A stretch of 64,000 bases of DNA, taken from the NCBI RefSeq assembly GCF_000524195.1, contig NW_020170438.1:186001-250000 (forward strand), read 5' to 3'. The notes beneath the pieces were generated by a model, which was not told where the DNA came from, did no database searches, and saw nothing but the letters and a program-made list of their open reading frames with translations. A program made the translations under genes and the position numbers. Source of the stretch: Echinococcus granulosus. Its lineage: Eukaryota > Platyhelminthes > Cestoda > Cyclophyllidea > Taeniidae. Positions 24,661-36,670 of this stretch are shown here, piece by piece (position 1 is the first letter of the stretch; each line of letters begins with the position of its first letter).

Positions 24661-27520
24661 TCGCCTTACCTCATTATCGGCTATGATAATTTTAAAAACA
24701 ATGGCTAGCATGAGGAAAACAAAGGCTTTTGCTCTTTAATCAATTACTCTGACTATTGAAGAATAAATAAGGCTATCTAAAAAACTAGATTTAGGCATTT
24801 AAGTTTCAATCTCTCGGTGAATATGAGATTAGTGTTTCCTGATAGATACCACTAGCACATTTTTTTATTGTTGCTAATCATCAGGAAAAACCGCTTCAAT
24901 AGTGTAGAAAAAGCTCCGTCAAATTATACTGGCAATTCTTTTGTTTAAACCACCTTAAATGCTTTACAACCTCCTTACCAGTCAGTGTCCAACATCAAGT
25001 TGGGGATAATTTTCTGGGTTTAAATTTGCTAAAATGAGAACCACGTTTACCACATAATAAGAGTAGAGAAATTCTAGTCTCCCAAATTACAAATAAATCA
25101 GTCTAAAAGGCAATTTCGCATAGTGATGACGCCCGACTTCGATGTTTGTTAAGTGTACAGCAAGAACTTTTTTCCAATTTCTGATGTGGAAAGTAAACCC
25201 ATAGCCAGTCAGTATGACATTTAACTTAGAGGCAACTGGATTAACTAATCAACCTAAAATAGTTTGGGCGACAAAAAAACTTTATTTAGCATTTCATGTT
25301 GACGGTAAATGTTTTCATCTTGCGGGTATGATACTTTGAGGAAATATTAAATTTAACCGCCAGAAAAATGGCATCATGGATCAGTAGACAGAATTATCTC
25401 AAGAAATTATCCATAACCTTTCATATGCTAGACTTGGTTTTGAGCACGTTTTTTTAATTTTGATAGTGTGTCCCGCAGAGAAGTTACTGAAATATTTTTT
25501 TCTAGATTTAAGTAATTGTCAAATTCTTCCTGTAAAAGTACGATTTTAAATTTATTAGTGGATTAATTATTTTTTTAACTGATAAAAACAATTTAGCATC
25601 ATTCTAATGTATGATGTACCATTTATATTCCATTAAAGTTGTTGTTTTTAATTGAATAGTATAATATTACAGAAAATGCCGTGTTTTAAAAAACCAAATA
25701 GGTTGCTAAATTGTTCGGTGTTACGGAGTCTAAATCTTTCTCTCACCTGCCTACATCAGAAACACTTTTGGTGCGGTTTGTCTACTATAACGCATGCAAA
25801 AGATGTTTATCTTCCCATAACTAGCATTAATTTTATTTCATTGCTTGATGGCTGGTGTTGAAAGTGAAATTTTATCTGACAGCCACCACGGTATTGTGGC
25901 TAAATGCCAACAGATGTCATGACAACTGAAAAATTGGTCGTAGGATTGCTCCCCTCTGGTTGGAAATAAACCGAAAACCATAGTGTAAGTCAACTGTACA
26001 ATAATCGGTTATTTGTTGGATAAAGTGGTTTTATAAGTTGATAATAACTGGGTTTGATCACCAATACCATAACAAGGATTTTTGCTTGATACTCACTAAA
26101 GTTCTCCAATTCGGCGCTTTAATCCCTTTCATCCACCTTCATAATCACTGGATTTTTAGTTATTATTTTAGATACAATACTGAATGCCAAACATGTCTGT
26201 CTGAATCACCAGTTCTTTGTCTACTCGCATAATTGCCGTCCTAGAGACTTAAGTAATTCTAAGCTAGCCACAATAAAATTGACTGCCCCAAACCAACAAT
26301 TTTTTTGTCCTATCGCCCTGTCATTTCTTTAGCACTTTAACAGGCCAATCAGCTATAAATTATCCTTTAGCCTAATAAGAACCGATTTTTAAATACCTTT
26401 TACTCAAATAGCATAGTTTTTGAAAAAAATAAGGAGGCCAACTAGACATTGTGTTCGCATGGACAGCTACTTAAGTTAGATTGATGACAAAGTGGCCAAA
26501 AATAGTGTAAGTTTTTGAACAAAAATGCCTCTCAAAATACCCACAAATCAAGTTAAACCTTAATTGAAGTCAAAATTTGCAAATTTGCCCCTATATAAAA
26601 ATTTTGGTAACGACTACTCTGATGTCGAAAAGTACCAACCCTAAAATGCGTCCCATTTTCAAGCCAGGCTTTGCATTAAAAAAATGCTTTTAGAAAATGT
26701 AAACATATTAGGAAATTAGATAATGAAAAAGCAAGTAGGCAATTTTTACAATAAATAGAAAAGTCACTTATTTATAAATGCTGCAGTGCTCTTGTAAAAC
26801 AATAATACTGACACGGAAAGAATGAGGTACGACGCTTTTTAAAAATAACTAAAATTTTGGAATACTTCTTTCTAAGAGGCTTTAAAAGCCTTTGCCAAGT
26901 TTGTATTAAATTCTCTATTAGCTTCTCAATGGATTTCGATAAATTGTTAGCGCCTAAATTTGCACTTATCAGCTTACTTTTTAGGTTATTTTAACCTCTT
27001 AAAACGCTTTTTAGTCAGTCATTGTTGTCTTACACCCTTGTTTAGTCATGCGCAAGTAGAAGTAATTTTTTTTCTGTTTTAAATAAACCTGTAAAGCGAG
27101 TTGTCTACCTCACCAATTTTCCGATTGCAATGGTCTTAAATTAGTGTCGTTCTGAAATAACCTCTGATAGTAAATTTGCCCCTCAGAAGCCCTCTGCGGG
27201 TCAAACTCCTACTTCTTCAATAATTTAAGTATAATTTTAATCGGTTGAATTTGTTTGGGAAAATAATTTGCAGAATAATTTTACAATTTTCAATATTTTA
27301 AATATTTTGACTCATACGTGGGTGGTAAACACATTTCCTTAAATATTTTTACCATAAGCAGAGACCTTGAATCATCTTATTTCTTGAAAATTCTATTATG
27401 ACTCTTGAGTGGCCATTGATTGGTGAATTTATTGCAAGGTTATCAGTACAGGAATCGGTGGAGGTTTGCGCCTTCCTGCATCTTTTCGGAACACAAATGT
27501 TGAACTGTAAATTAGCTAAA
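24661..27520. other. Intergenic, nothing recognised
   Basis: AT-rich DNA with only short chance ORFs on both strands. Confidence 0.4.
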
Positions 27521-27539
27521 ATTAAGCGAATCTAAGGGG

Positions 27540-27935
27540 TGGAAAAGGAGGAGTAATTGGGGGACTACGTTGGGAGAAAGGATAAGGGTGAGAGCGAGGG
27601 GAAGAAAGCAGAAATGCCAACACTTTGCCACCGACTGTGCGTCTCATCTTATCGATCCATAAGGGAAGGCAGCGGCCACACCGATTGGCTGCCACCGTGG
27701 CTCGCAAGTTCGTGCGCACGCGCACCCAAACGTGCGACTACTTGCACGGCACCGCGGTGACGTCCAAATTCAGTGAGTTGGCGGCACTGTATGGCTATCT
27801 TCCATTCGCCTCAGTTACCCGTTTCCGTTTTTTTTGTTGATGTAGTACTGTTGGCAAGTGGGGGTACAAAAAATACATAACTTTAGTGTTTTTCCTATTG
27901 TTTGCCAAATAAATATTCCAGAAAAATGAGAAAGT
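27540..27935 (+). promoter_or_regulatory. CpG-rich promoter-like island with a possible first exon
   Basis: A sharp rise in GC and CpG contains an ATTGG (inverted CCAAT) at 27684-27688 and a CRE-like TGACGTCC near 27759. On the plus strand a short ATG-AGA-AA runs into a consensus donor, GTAAGT, at 27934, which would give a two-codon start exon. No downstream exon was fixed. Several frames are open in the island, as is normal for GC-rich DNA. Confidence 0.35.
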
Positions 27936-28324
27936 AAGTCTGTCAAGGTTTCCGAAGTATCTGCACTTAAAAAGAGTGACGCAAACCTCCAGCGGCAATC
28001 CGTTTCATTATTTGCATTCAATACCTTTTTGAAGGGAAATTCGTTTTGACAAATATTTTATCAAAAAGTGGATAACACTGTCGCGGTTAAATCCTCCAAG
28101 AAGTGATTATATGAGGTGCAGGAACCCAAAAGGAAGTATTGCCATAGAATTCACGAATCGAAAGCCGAAATCTTAAGAATCGATGTACCTACACAATTTA
28201 ACACAACTTAAACGCATTATATTCTTATATTTCCCTTTTGAGTGCAATCCCCACAATCATGTTTCTACGTCTACCATCAGGGTGTACTCAATGCTTAAAA
28301 ACCAAATATGAACTTCTGTTACAG

Positions 28325-28500
28325 CCAAAAACATTTCCAACTGGCGTGATGCCTGTAGCCATACTTTAAGAAGTGATTTGAGGAGAATCTTGACCACTGT
28401 GGCGCTAAAAGCTAGTCGATGCCCAACAAAAAGCATATTTCATATGCTGATTGCTATCAGCATAAATAGCAGCCCAAATGTAGGCCAAATAAATAGATGA
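28325..28500 (+). CDS. Possible terminal exon, weak
   Basis: The sequence CTTCTGTTACAG is a fair acceptor, and the frame offset by two bases is open for 57 codons to TGA at 28498. The peptide is rich in Ser, Arg and Ile with no known motif. It lies downstream of the promoter-like island at 27.5-27.9 kb on the same strand. Chance is a real alternative. Confidence 0.2.
28443..28464. other. Perfect 9-bp hairpin (TATGCTGAT / ATCAGCATA, 4-nt loop)
   Basis: TATGCTGAT is followed by TGCT and then its exact complement. Function unknown. Confidence 0.6.
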
Positions 28501-30467
28501 GATGACTGGATGTAGGTAACCAAAGCTGATGTTTAGTAATCATCTCTTTTTACAACCTTTTAATCAAATACTGTCCAGCCGACAACTTCTGTGTAACTTA
28601 GTATTCCTTGGATTGTAAAAGCGACAAAATACTTTGCACTTAGGGTATTTTAAAATAAATATAATGGGCAGATTTACAGCGGACTAATAGCACCCGTTGA
28701 GTGAAGCTATATAAAATTTACACTACAACCTCAGGCTGTTATCATAAAAAAAGCACAACTACATTTTCTCAATTGTCCATACACGGGGGGCTTGGCAGAT
28801 GAGTATTAGGGGCAGCTCGAATGGGGATCCCTAGAATCGCAGGAGATTGAAGTACAGTAAAATCAAATACCGACTTGCTATATTTTTTTAAAGAATTAGA
28901 AATACATTACGTCTACAGGGGACTTTTGGTCGACTTTAAAGGTTCGCATTTTTACTGCCGAGAATGTCTTCCGGTGAGTGTTATATAACATTATTTGAAA
29001 ATAAAACAATAGAATATGTTGCAATGTAATATCCAAGAAATCAAGAGTGACGTACGTAATGACTTAACCCTTTGCTGAAACGGATGGGGACTGGTGATTT
29101 TTGGCAGTCGTCTTCTAAAAACAATTTCCTACAACTTTTTACCAATACCTCAACTAGTGGTCTGAGAAATACTTAATTTTAAGCAATTGACTAACATCTT
29201 TGCTTAAAAAATCTGTTGTTTTGTCTTCGCTTATGGTTGCTTAGTCAAATTAAACTTTAATTTGAGTGCATGGTTTGGGAGACCCAGTTATGATCTCTCG
29301 ATAGCCGTGGAAAAGCAAAGTGCCAATTAGACGTGTAACAGTTTCACCCACTTAGGCTACCACGTAATAATGTAGGGTAGTCAAATTAAACAGGCACAGA
29401 AAGATTCTAAAAGTTCATTCGTTGAAATAATTGCCATTACAATGCATCACCCGTCATTCCTACATGGCGCAAGACAGAGGCAAATCCAATTTTTAGTAAA
29501 AAATAAGCCAGTTCCACTTGCCGATGCTTCAAACTTATGCCTATTTCTCAACTACTTCAATCCTCTGCATTCCATTCACCTTTGCATGTGATTATGTAAT
29601 TGTTTAGTCCTATTGTCAAGAAAAGTTGGGATTCAATTAGAACATGGGAAATGATGAGGTAGTATCCTAATCTCCCCCATTCTCAGGTGCTGTGTGAGGT
29701 CTTTACGTGGATAAGTTTTGCAATACGAGGTCTTGCGTTGTGCTGCCTTAAAGAAATGCCGCCTTTTTTTACAGCTGACTTATGTGCTGTCTGGTGTTAT
29801 TTTTCTTTAAGAGGTTGCTTTTTCTATGCCTTCGAGTTATGCCGAAATCTTGGTAGCAATTGTTCGGCCTTCAAAATGCTATTCGTCCTATCTGTGGTCT
29901 ACCACACATATACACACACAAAACAGAGTATTCTGTGGATGAAATAAAGCCTTTGAAGTGTGTGGTAGCTAGTAAGCTAACCGTTTGGTGCCATAAAATG
30001 GGTTTGTTACCATAATGAGCGTTGAAATACAAAGGCCAGCCATCAACTTAACTACGCAAAACTTTTTATAACATACTTAAAAAAATTAAAGCTGTAATTA
30101 AAATGTCTTGAAGCTTGTTATCATTTCTTACTACAAGTGGGCGGAACCTATTTAATCCTCCTCACCAGCTTCCATTCCCATTTTATTTAACCAACCAGAT
30201 GAGGGTTAAACGGAGAGAATCGAAGACATTCTTTTGTTAATGCTTCAAGAATGACGAGTATTTCATCATTCATCACATAGTGAGCAGAGTGTAAAGACAA
30301 AATTGCCTTCGCAGACCTGATCATTCGTTACTACGTTCCACCATAATGGCTCAATTTCGGTTTTGTGAAGATCTGCTTACCATCATAAAAACAACAAACA
30401 ATAGGCTTTTCTGCCAGCTTGGACGATGCGTAGACAATCTGTGGTAGAATGGCCGACCATTGATGCA

Positions 30468-30727
30468 TCACAATTCAACAGAATACAATAGACAATACCG
30501 ATGGACTGGCGCACATACCCATACCTCATAAGGTAGGCATATAAACAATATCCTGCGCTTCATAATGCCCCACAACCTGCGCCAAGTTACCGCAGCACCT
30601 CGCACCGAAGACTGCATAAGTTCCTTTGAAAGCTTCACCTGTCCGCGTTGTCCGCAGAGCAGTCTAGTAGAGGAAAATTTTTCACTCAATCTACATGGTA
30701 CTTCGTGGCCTGTGCGCCTGTTACCTC
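30468..30727 (-). pseudogene. Unknown coding segment, copy A of an inverted pair
   Basis: The minus-strand frame is open to TGA at 30468-30470. Its last 50 codons align without gaps to the plus-strand frame at 35608-35757. I count about 21 identical residues in 50, including LWG, YE-x-W-x-C-x-PVH-x-Y and LL-x-SV. Several codon differences are synonymous at the third base (GAG/GAA, TGT/TGC, GTC/GTT, TAT/TAC), a pattern expected of sequence once under protein-level selection. There is no ATG at the head of the homologous part, so it is an exon or the remnant of a gene or transposon. I do not recognise the product. Confidence 0.4.
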
Positions 30728-30753
30728 ATCCACTAATCAGTTATATTTACTAG

Positions 30754-31922
30754 ATCTTATTTCCAGCAGAAACACAAAATATCCCTAACTTGTTCATTAC
30801 TTCATGAATAATAAAACGGTCTTGCATTAATTAAATAACAGTAGCCAAAGACAACTGTCTGTACTTCTAAATTCAACGATATATCGGGAAGAGTCAAGAT
30901 GCAATGACAGTAAGTTGGACTACTGGCTCTTGTTTTAAATTGCTATTTTCTTAAGCAAAGTATTTGTCCCTTTCTCTAGTATATTCATTACGGGAATGCA
31001 TCTTCATTGTATATTGCTGTGCTCTGATTTCCTCTTTCCTGCGTAAACAATCGTTCCTTAGTAAATATTTTACATGTGTGTGAGATGCGAACTCAGGTGG
31101 GAAAATTGGCACCTACAGCACACCTTCCATGGCAAATTAACTCGTCTTTATGCATTAGTTATTCCGATTTAGTGCTTAAATTCCAACAGTAGTTAGCACT
31201 TTAAACCCCTTCTAAAACAAAAAGAATTTCATTTTTCCAAGGAGTTTAATAAAGTTGGAAATTCTACATTTTGGTTCTGCACTTGGACTAAATTAGTACG
31301 ATGGATTTTCTGTTTGCCAAAAAATGCGATTAGTAGTGTAATTTTTTAAAGATGAAACTGAGGCAACGCTAGCGATTCTCATGAAAAAGACCCGACGTAC
31401 TACTAGAGATGTTGCAATGTAGGGATCACAGCAGCCCGAATTTTCACCCGTATAGGGATGAGAAGGGAAGTGATTGCGGAGATAAAGCAATGAAAGCGAA
31501 TGACATAGGTGTCACGTGATCAACTGGGTTTATCTGATTTTTGATGTATATGGCTATGATCACCTACCGCAATTCGTTAATATGCATGTCTCATGAATCC
31601 CAGGTAGGTGTGCCCGTTATGCTTTTTGTTTGTATTTCGCTGCTATTTTAGGTTTCTTACGCCACAATTTTTCTTAAATGATTTGAGCTTTGCTTGATTT
31701 TTTTGAGATTCTGGCTTTCCTCAACAGCTTTGTTGTACAATGATTGGAAAAGGTGAGATAACGGACGGCTACAGCTAAACCTACTGCACAGAAAAGTATT
31801 TCTGCGATTAGATACTCATAATTTTAATCATTTTATACTTCTTTGTAAACACTGCTTGAAATGGTTTTATTGTTTCAATTCAAATGACTGGAAGGCATTT
31901 GCATCACCTCAATCGTTGCTAC
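30754..31922. other. Non-coding, nothing recognised
   Basis: AT-rich DNA ending at the complete TRIM element. No exon or repeat was recognised. Confidence 0.4.
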
Positions 31923-32117
31923 TGTAATACGATAGTGGTTTATCCCTCAGTATTGGTGAGGCGCCACTTTTGTACTTTGAATTAGCCCCCCTTGTACCTC
32001 GTTGGGTGGGCTGGCCCTTTGGGCCATGCCAATAGTCCAGACACCTTCTCTGCGCTGAATATATTCTGCCGGAGTATTGTGTCTTCTTTCTTCTTCAGGG
32101 AGTCTCGGGACGCTACA
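31923..32117 (+). repeat. 5' LTR of the complete TRIM
   Basis: 195 bp, TG...CA ends, direct repeat of 32712-32908. Confidence 0.9.
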
Positions 32118-32130
32118 TTGGTGGCAGCGG
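32118..32130 (+). other. Primer-binding-site candidate
   Basis: TTGGTGGCAGCGG directly abuts the 5' LTR. The equivalent place in the element at 36671 reads TCGGTGGCAGCGG, so the site is conserved while the flanking sequence is not. The tRNA primer was not identified. Confidence 0.65.
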
Positions 32131-32693
32131 AAAGCGAACCCGATCTTAAAGGATAAGTATCCTGATTTTCCACTTCTGTGTGATAAACCTTAGTGGAGCG
32201 GAAGAAGTACATATGCTACGGATGGGAGAATGGTGACGACCCCTAATAGAAGGGTTGATGTTTACGTCCACCTTCGGCATCTCTCGCAGTCCCATGTTCT
32301 GCAGAAAAGCTATTAACAACTGAAGCGACACTAGCCGTGAACCATCTGGAAGTTTCGTTACGGATTTCCCCTACCGTCCCCCATGGACCTGTTTTAAATC
32401 TTGTATTCCCTTACTCAAATCTACTCTTAAACTAGTGTTCCTACATCCATCTATGGTCACACGTGATGGCCAGCGCAATTCCCCATCCTGAATCAGATCC
32501 CTAAACCGGACGAAACTCCAGATCCAGTTAAGCCGCCAAGAGGGATCAGCGACGTTGGGGTCAAGTATCCCCTCAGTTGCGCGCTAATTTGGTGACTGGC
32601 ACGGTCGGCTCGTGGGTGTTTCTTTACTGCACTGACTACGTTGTAATGGCTGACGCGGGAGGTTGACCTGTGGGAGCGCCGGGGACGACGCTC

Positions 32694-32711
32694 AAAAGAG
32701 GAGGGGGGCTA
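32694..32711 (+). other. Polypurine tract
   Basis: AAAAGAGGAGGGGGGCTA directly precedes the 3' LTR; the older element has AAGAGGAGTGGGGTTA in the same place. Confidence 0.7.
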
Positions 32712-32908
32712 TGTAATACAATAGTGGTTTATCCCTCGGTATTGGTGAGGCGCCACTTTTGTACTTTGAATCAGCCCCCCTTGTACCTCGTTGGGTGGGC
32801 TGGCCCTTTGGGCCATGCCAATAGCCCAGACACCTTCTCTGCGCTGAATATATATTCTGCCCGAGTATTGTGTCTTCTTTTGTCTTCATGGAGTATCAGG
32901 ACGCTACA
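32712..32908 (+). repeat. 3' LTR of the complete TRIM
   Basis: 197 bp, direct repeat of 31923-32117, followed by the CTAC target duplication. Confidence 0.9.
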
Positions 32909-32912
32909 CTAC

Positions 32913-35600
32913 TCTTTTTGACTAGCAATATTGACTTGGTCACTTAGCTGTCAGTTTTTGGATTATTTTCTAGTAATAAGCATTTTACCATAATAACGGA
33001 ATTAGAATAAACTCGATTTTCTACTTGGGTTGTTTTATTGCCCGAATCCTTGTTCTACTTACTTGTTTTATTTAAGCTAGTAAAAACGAGTAGCTTTTTA
33101 AACGATGAGATCTTACAAGCAACAGCAGTGTTAATTTTGGTACTCTTTGGCGCATTAGTCTCTCCTCCTTAACTCCTTTGCTGCTACTCCCCCTCTCAAC
33201 TTGAATTTCGAAGGGTGTACGGGTAGCAGCAGAGCAGAGCGTCGCAAACCCTCCTCAACTTCAAAAAATTGACAGGGACTAGCTAAAATCAAGACATGAA
33301 AATCGGATTTAGAGGCTGGGACTTCAATGACGAATTGATGGGACAATAATCAAATTTACCGATAAGATTAAACCTTGTTCGGCCACACTACAGCAGCTCA
33401 GACATTATTTTAGCTCTAAACGAGTGAAGGACGTACATGTGATTGGCCAAAGACTACCCTTTTAGCTTCCGAGCAGATGGCTTAGAAAGGCTCCTTTTAC
33501 TATGAAAACAGGATGGGAGCTTGCATTCGATGAATTGGGAGGTTCGGTTAGCGATAGAGGTACCACTCCAACTACCGGCACGACCTTAAGAAAACTGCAG
33601 GTACCCAGTGCACTAGTGACCCCGTGGCGTCTGTTCTGTCGTCCCGGGTAAGGTTTACGTCTAGCCCAGTAAAAAGTGTATCCGTAAGGTTGACTGCTTA
33701 TTTGGCTTGACCCTAGTCAAAGAGATTAAAGTGGCGGTTTGAGTCGCATGGACGGCACCGTCTTGTAAGGGTTTTAGTTTAGTAATGCCCAGAAGCTGCA
33801 GTAGACCTCTCGCAAGAGGTAAAGATTATACGTCCATTGGCACCTGAAAGCATAACAAATGAACCCTTTGGATCTTTTATACAATTCTTGCATTTCCATT
33901 GTCCAAACTGCGAGAACCAGTTTGGCCATTTCACAAGTTCAAACTGAGGAGGTGGTGGATTGTGGTGATAGCGGTTATTGATGAGATGAAAGTTGGTGAG
34001 ATGAAACAAAACGATTTCATTTACTTAATGTCACCTGAGTAAACTTGGTGCAACTAAAAGGAAAACTTAGATTAAAGTCTGTTATATAAATAATAAGTTT
34101 CTATTATTGTTTCTCATTGCAATGTTCTTTAGGAGTCTTTAGGCGTCCATCACTACTAAGTACTGCTATTAGTCGTATAGCTGTAGTTTAATTTCACACC
34201 AAAATATTTATCGATGAGCTTAAACATCTTCCGCATTCAATTTATCTATGCATAGTTTTTGTTATATTGGGTGTCTGAATGATCCCTAAAGACGAAAGTC
34301 AAGTGTGTAGGAGGCTGTATCACGAGGGACTGAGTAGGCCTACACATTATTGATACAATTATGTGAATGTTACTTTGCTAATATAACCGAGTCAAATGCT
34401 GCCATTTTACATTGTCTTCGTCTAAATAAAAATGTCGCTCTTAGCTGTCTGAGCAATAAATGGCAGATTTTGATGAAATTCTATCTGTTTATTCCTCTGT
34501 TGGCAAGCGGAGCTAAAATGAGGGTTAATGAGGCATCACTTGTGTCCTGACGATGTCCTGTGAGGAGCACATTCATTAAAATAGTGGAATTTTCTCCATC
34601 CGTACACCAGTCGAAATCCTCTTTTACCTTTCATTGCTATCTCCTTGCTCATTGTTTAATTTTATGTGCACATCTTATAACGTAAGGCGTAAATTCTTCA
34701 AATTTGATTACATATCCGCTGTTGTTAGGACTTTTGTGTCGACAGCTCTTCCCATAGCTGGTTTAGACTTGCAAAATTTTTTTTTGTAATTTATCATTTG
34801 ACAGTAATTTTGCCCACAAAATCCACCTCGTCTGGCTAAACTTTAGGCTCCTTCAAGACGTCGGCACAGCTTGGCACTCTTCTTAGGGAGTAGTAAATGC
34901 TGGATATGCCTCATGGTGTGGCCACAATCCAATGCCCGAAGTACCCTTGAAGACATTTTAAGACATGCAGGTTAAGAAGCAGCTTCTTATACCGGTGAAT
35001 CGAAAGAATGGGAGGCTACTATTGCAAGTTTGATGTAGGCCAAGCTGAACAGGATTTAGATCACTTGTAGATTAAAAATGTGGCGATCGTCTGTGAGCAA
35101 ATCAACCAGCTTCCTGTAACCTCTGAATGCATTCCAAAGACGTCAGTAGACACTGAGAAATAAACAGTTAGAATCTTAGCTAAATTCCAAAAATATAACC
35201 ATGTAGAATGCACGACGCATGGAGCGTTTCTGTTTAAAAGTTTTAAGACAAGAAATGACTTCCCATTTGCACACATGAATAATAACCTTTCCAGATGAAC
35301 TCACAATGCCCTACTTACCTGCTAACATCTATAGAGCTCATTTCTTTAATCCCTGGTTTCATATATCAAGCTTTTTGGGGCATAAATTCAGCCAGATTAA
35401 GTATTTTTACAGGGTGGGTTAGAAGTGTTTAAAAATTAAGACATTTGTGTTACTTCGAAAAGTGCTTCTAAAAATGAGCGGCCTTTCTCGAGTGCGCTGA
35501 AACAATAAATTGGAAAAAGGAATAATAAACAAAAGCCAAGCAATTTTCTTTTGCTCTTCGATTAAAGAAAGTTCTAATTCTAATGCAAGTATTTGTAACA
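32913..35600. other. Non-coding, nothing firmly recognised
   Basis: Mixed composition. The part at about 33520-33790 is less AT-rich than its surroundings and may be an old repeat, but I could not align it to anything else in the window. Confidence 0.35.
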
Positions 35601-35601
35601 A

Positions 35602-35793
35602 GTGTCAAAGATGTTTATAAGATTGTCGCTACAGCGCACTGCATTCACCCGTAGTAGTCTGTGGGGACGTGGAAACCATATGGCACTGTTTTTATGGAAG
35701 AATTATGAAGCGTGGATTTGCACTCCAGTTCATCTGTACGCTTTATTGTGTTCTGTACCACTTTTCAGTAATTTGAAACTCTACAAATCATAA
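35602..35793 (+). pseudogene. Unknown coding segment, copy B of an inverted pair
   Basis: The plus-strand frame is homologous to copy A at 30468-30727 (minus). The conserved core reads YEAWICTPVHLYALLCSV here. After the core the two copies lose similarity, and this one reaches a stop at 35791. Downstream, at 35830-36190, several short stretches in shifting frames also look codon-biased (one runs 35932-36189), which would fit a frameshifted remnant, but I cannot show homology for them. Confidence 0.4.
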
Positions 35794-36670
35794 AGTTGTG
35801 ACCGAACCCGATTTTGATATACCTGAGGTTATTCCGTTTCAGAGATGCAGAAGCTTCTTACCAGAATTTCCGGATGGCATTTGAAATCGAGGAAGGAGTA
35901 AGATTGTGATTGAAGAAAATAGTACTCAGAAATGATGTTGATGATGTGCCACCTAAGAATAAGTCCATTATGTTCTGAAAGGTTTTCCTTGTTTGGTAGT
36001 AGTGTAGATTTCCCGGTCTCTATTAATGAAAAAGTGATTACGAATGGAAATGTGGATGAGATGAAACCTTTGGACGTTTTTAATATGAATGATATAGAAT
36101 CTGATTTTTTTGCGCCCACATCGGCTGCGAAAGTCCTTGTGATAGCTAAGCAACAGTTTTCACCCACATGTAATACCAGATACCACTAGGCCCTAAAGAT
36201 CATCAACCTGGTCTCTACTTCTTTTACGTTCAGTTCTTTTCACATCTGCTGATTAACTGACCGATTGACTGGCTTTTGGCGAGAAATGTCTTATGATTTT
36301 CAACCTTTGCTGAGCGAACAAACGTAATATTGACTGGCATTAGACGGTCCACTTACTACCCATCACACAATCTCCAGAATCTCACTCTTTGGATATATTT
36401 GTAATTTAATGCATTTGACAGTCATATCATTAGATGTGAGCCAGGGTGAAACAGATGGTTGAGAAATAGGAGTGATGTAGAAACAAATGTGACAGGGACT
36501 GGATCGTTCTTGGCTTTTAGAAGCCCGACTTTCCGTTGAAGGTGGAATTTTTTAGCGTACTTACATTTATAAAGGGAGGATAGTCGGAAAGAAAAATATT
36601 TTTGGAAGACTACTACATTCGTTTAATTTGCTGGCGTAAAAACCACATAAAATTACATACTATACATAAA
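35794..36670. other. Non-coding or degraded coding stretch
   Basis: Contains an 85-codon plus-strand open frame at 35932-36189 of unknown identity, lying next to copy B. Otherwise AT-rich with nothing recognised. Confidence 0.25.

Larger units (their letters stand above)
27936..30467. other. Non-coding stretch with one possible exon
   Basis: Mostly AT-rich. A candidate exon at 28325-28500 and a hairpin at 28443-28464 are listed separately. Nothing else was recognised. Confidence 0.35.
31923..32908 (+). mobile_element. Complete TRIM retrotransposon (non-coding LTR element, 986 bp)
   Basis: Two direct LTRs, 31923-32117 and 32712-32908, both start TGTAATAC and end CGCTACA. They differ at only about nine or ten positions plus a short indel. 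The target CTAC is duplicated at 31919-31922 and 32909-32912. The 5' LTR is followed by TTGGTGGCAGCGG, a primer-binding-site candidate that is nearly the same in the second element. The 3' LTR is preceded by a polypurine tract. The internal 594 nt hold no gag or pol frame. This fits the taeniid TRIM family, which is mobilised in trans by an autonomous LTR element. The LTR contains an ATATATAT-type TATA candidate. ORFs in it are incidental. Confidence 0.9.

Noticed and set aside
29655..29663. TGAGGTAGT, the let-7 seed sequence
   Set aside because: The bases after the seed do not match let-7, and no precursor hairpin was seen around it.
31982..32921. Open frames on both strands across the complete TRIM
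   Set aside because: They coincide with LTR sequence repeated in both LTRs and in the solo LTR; the element is non-coding.
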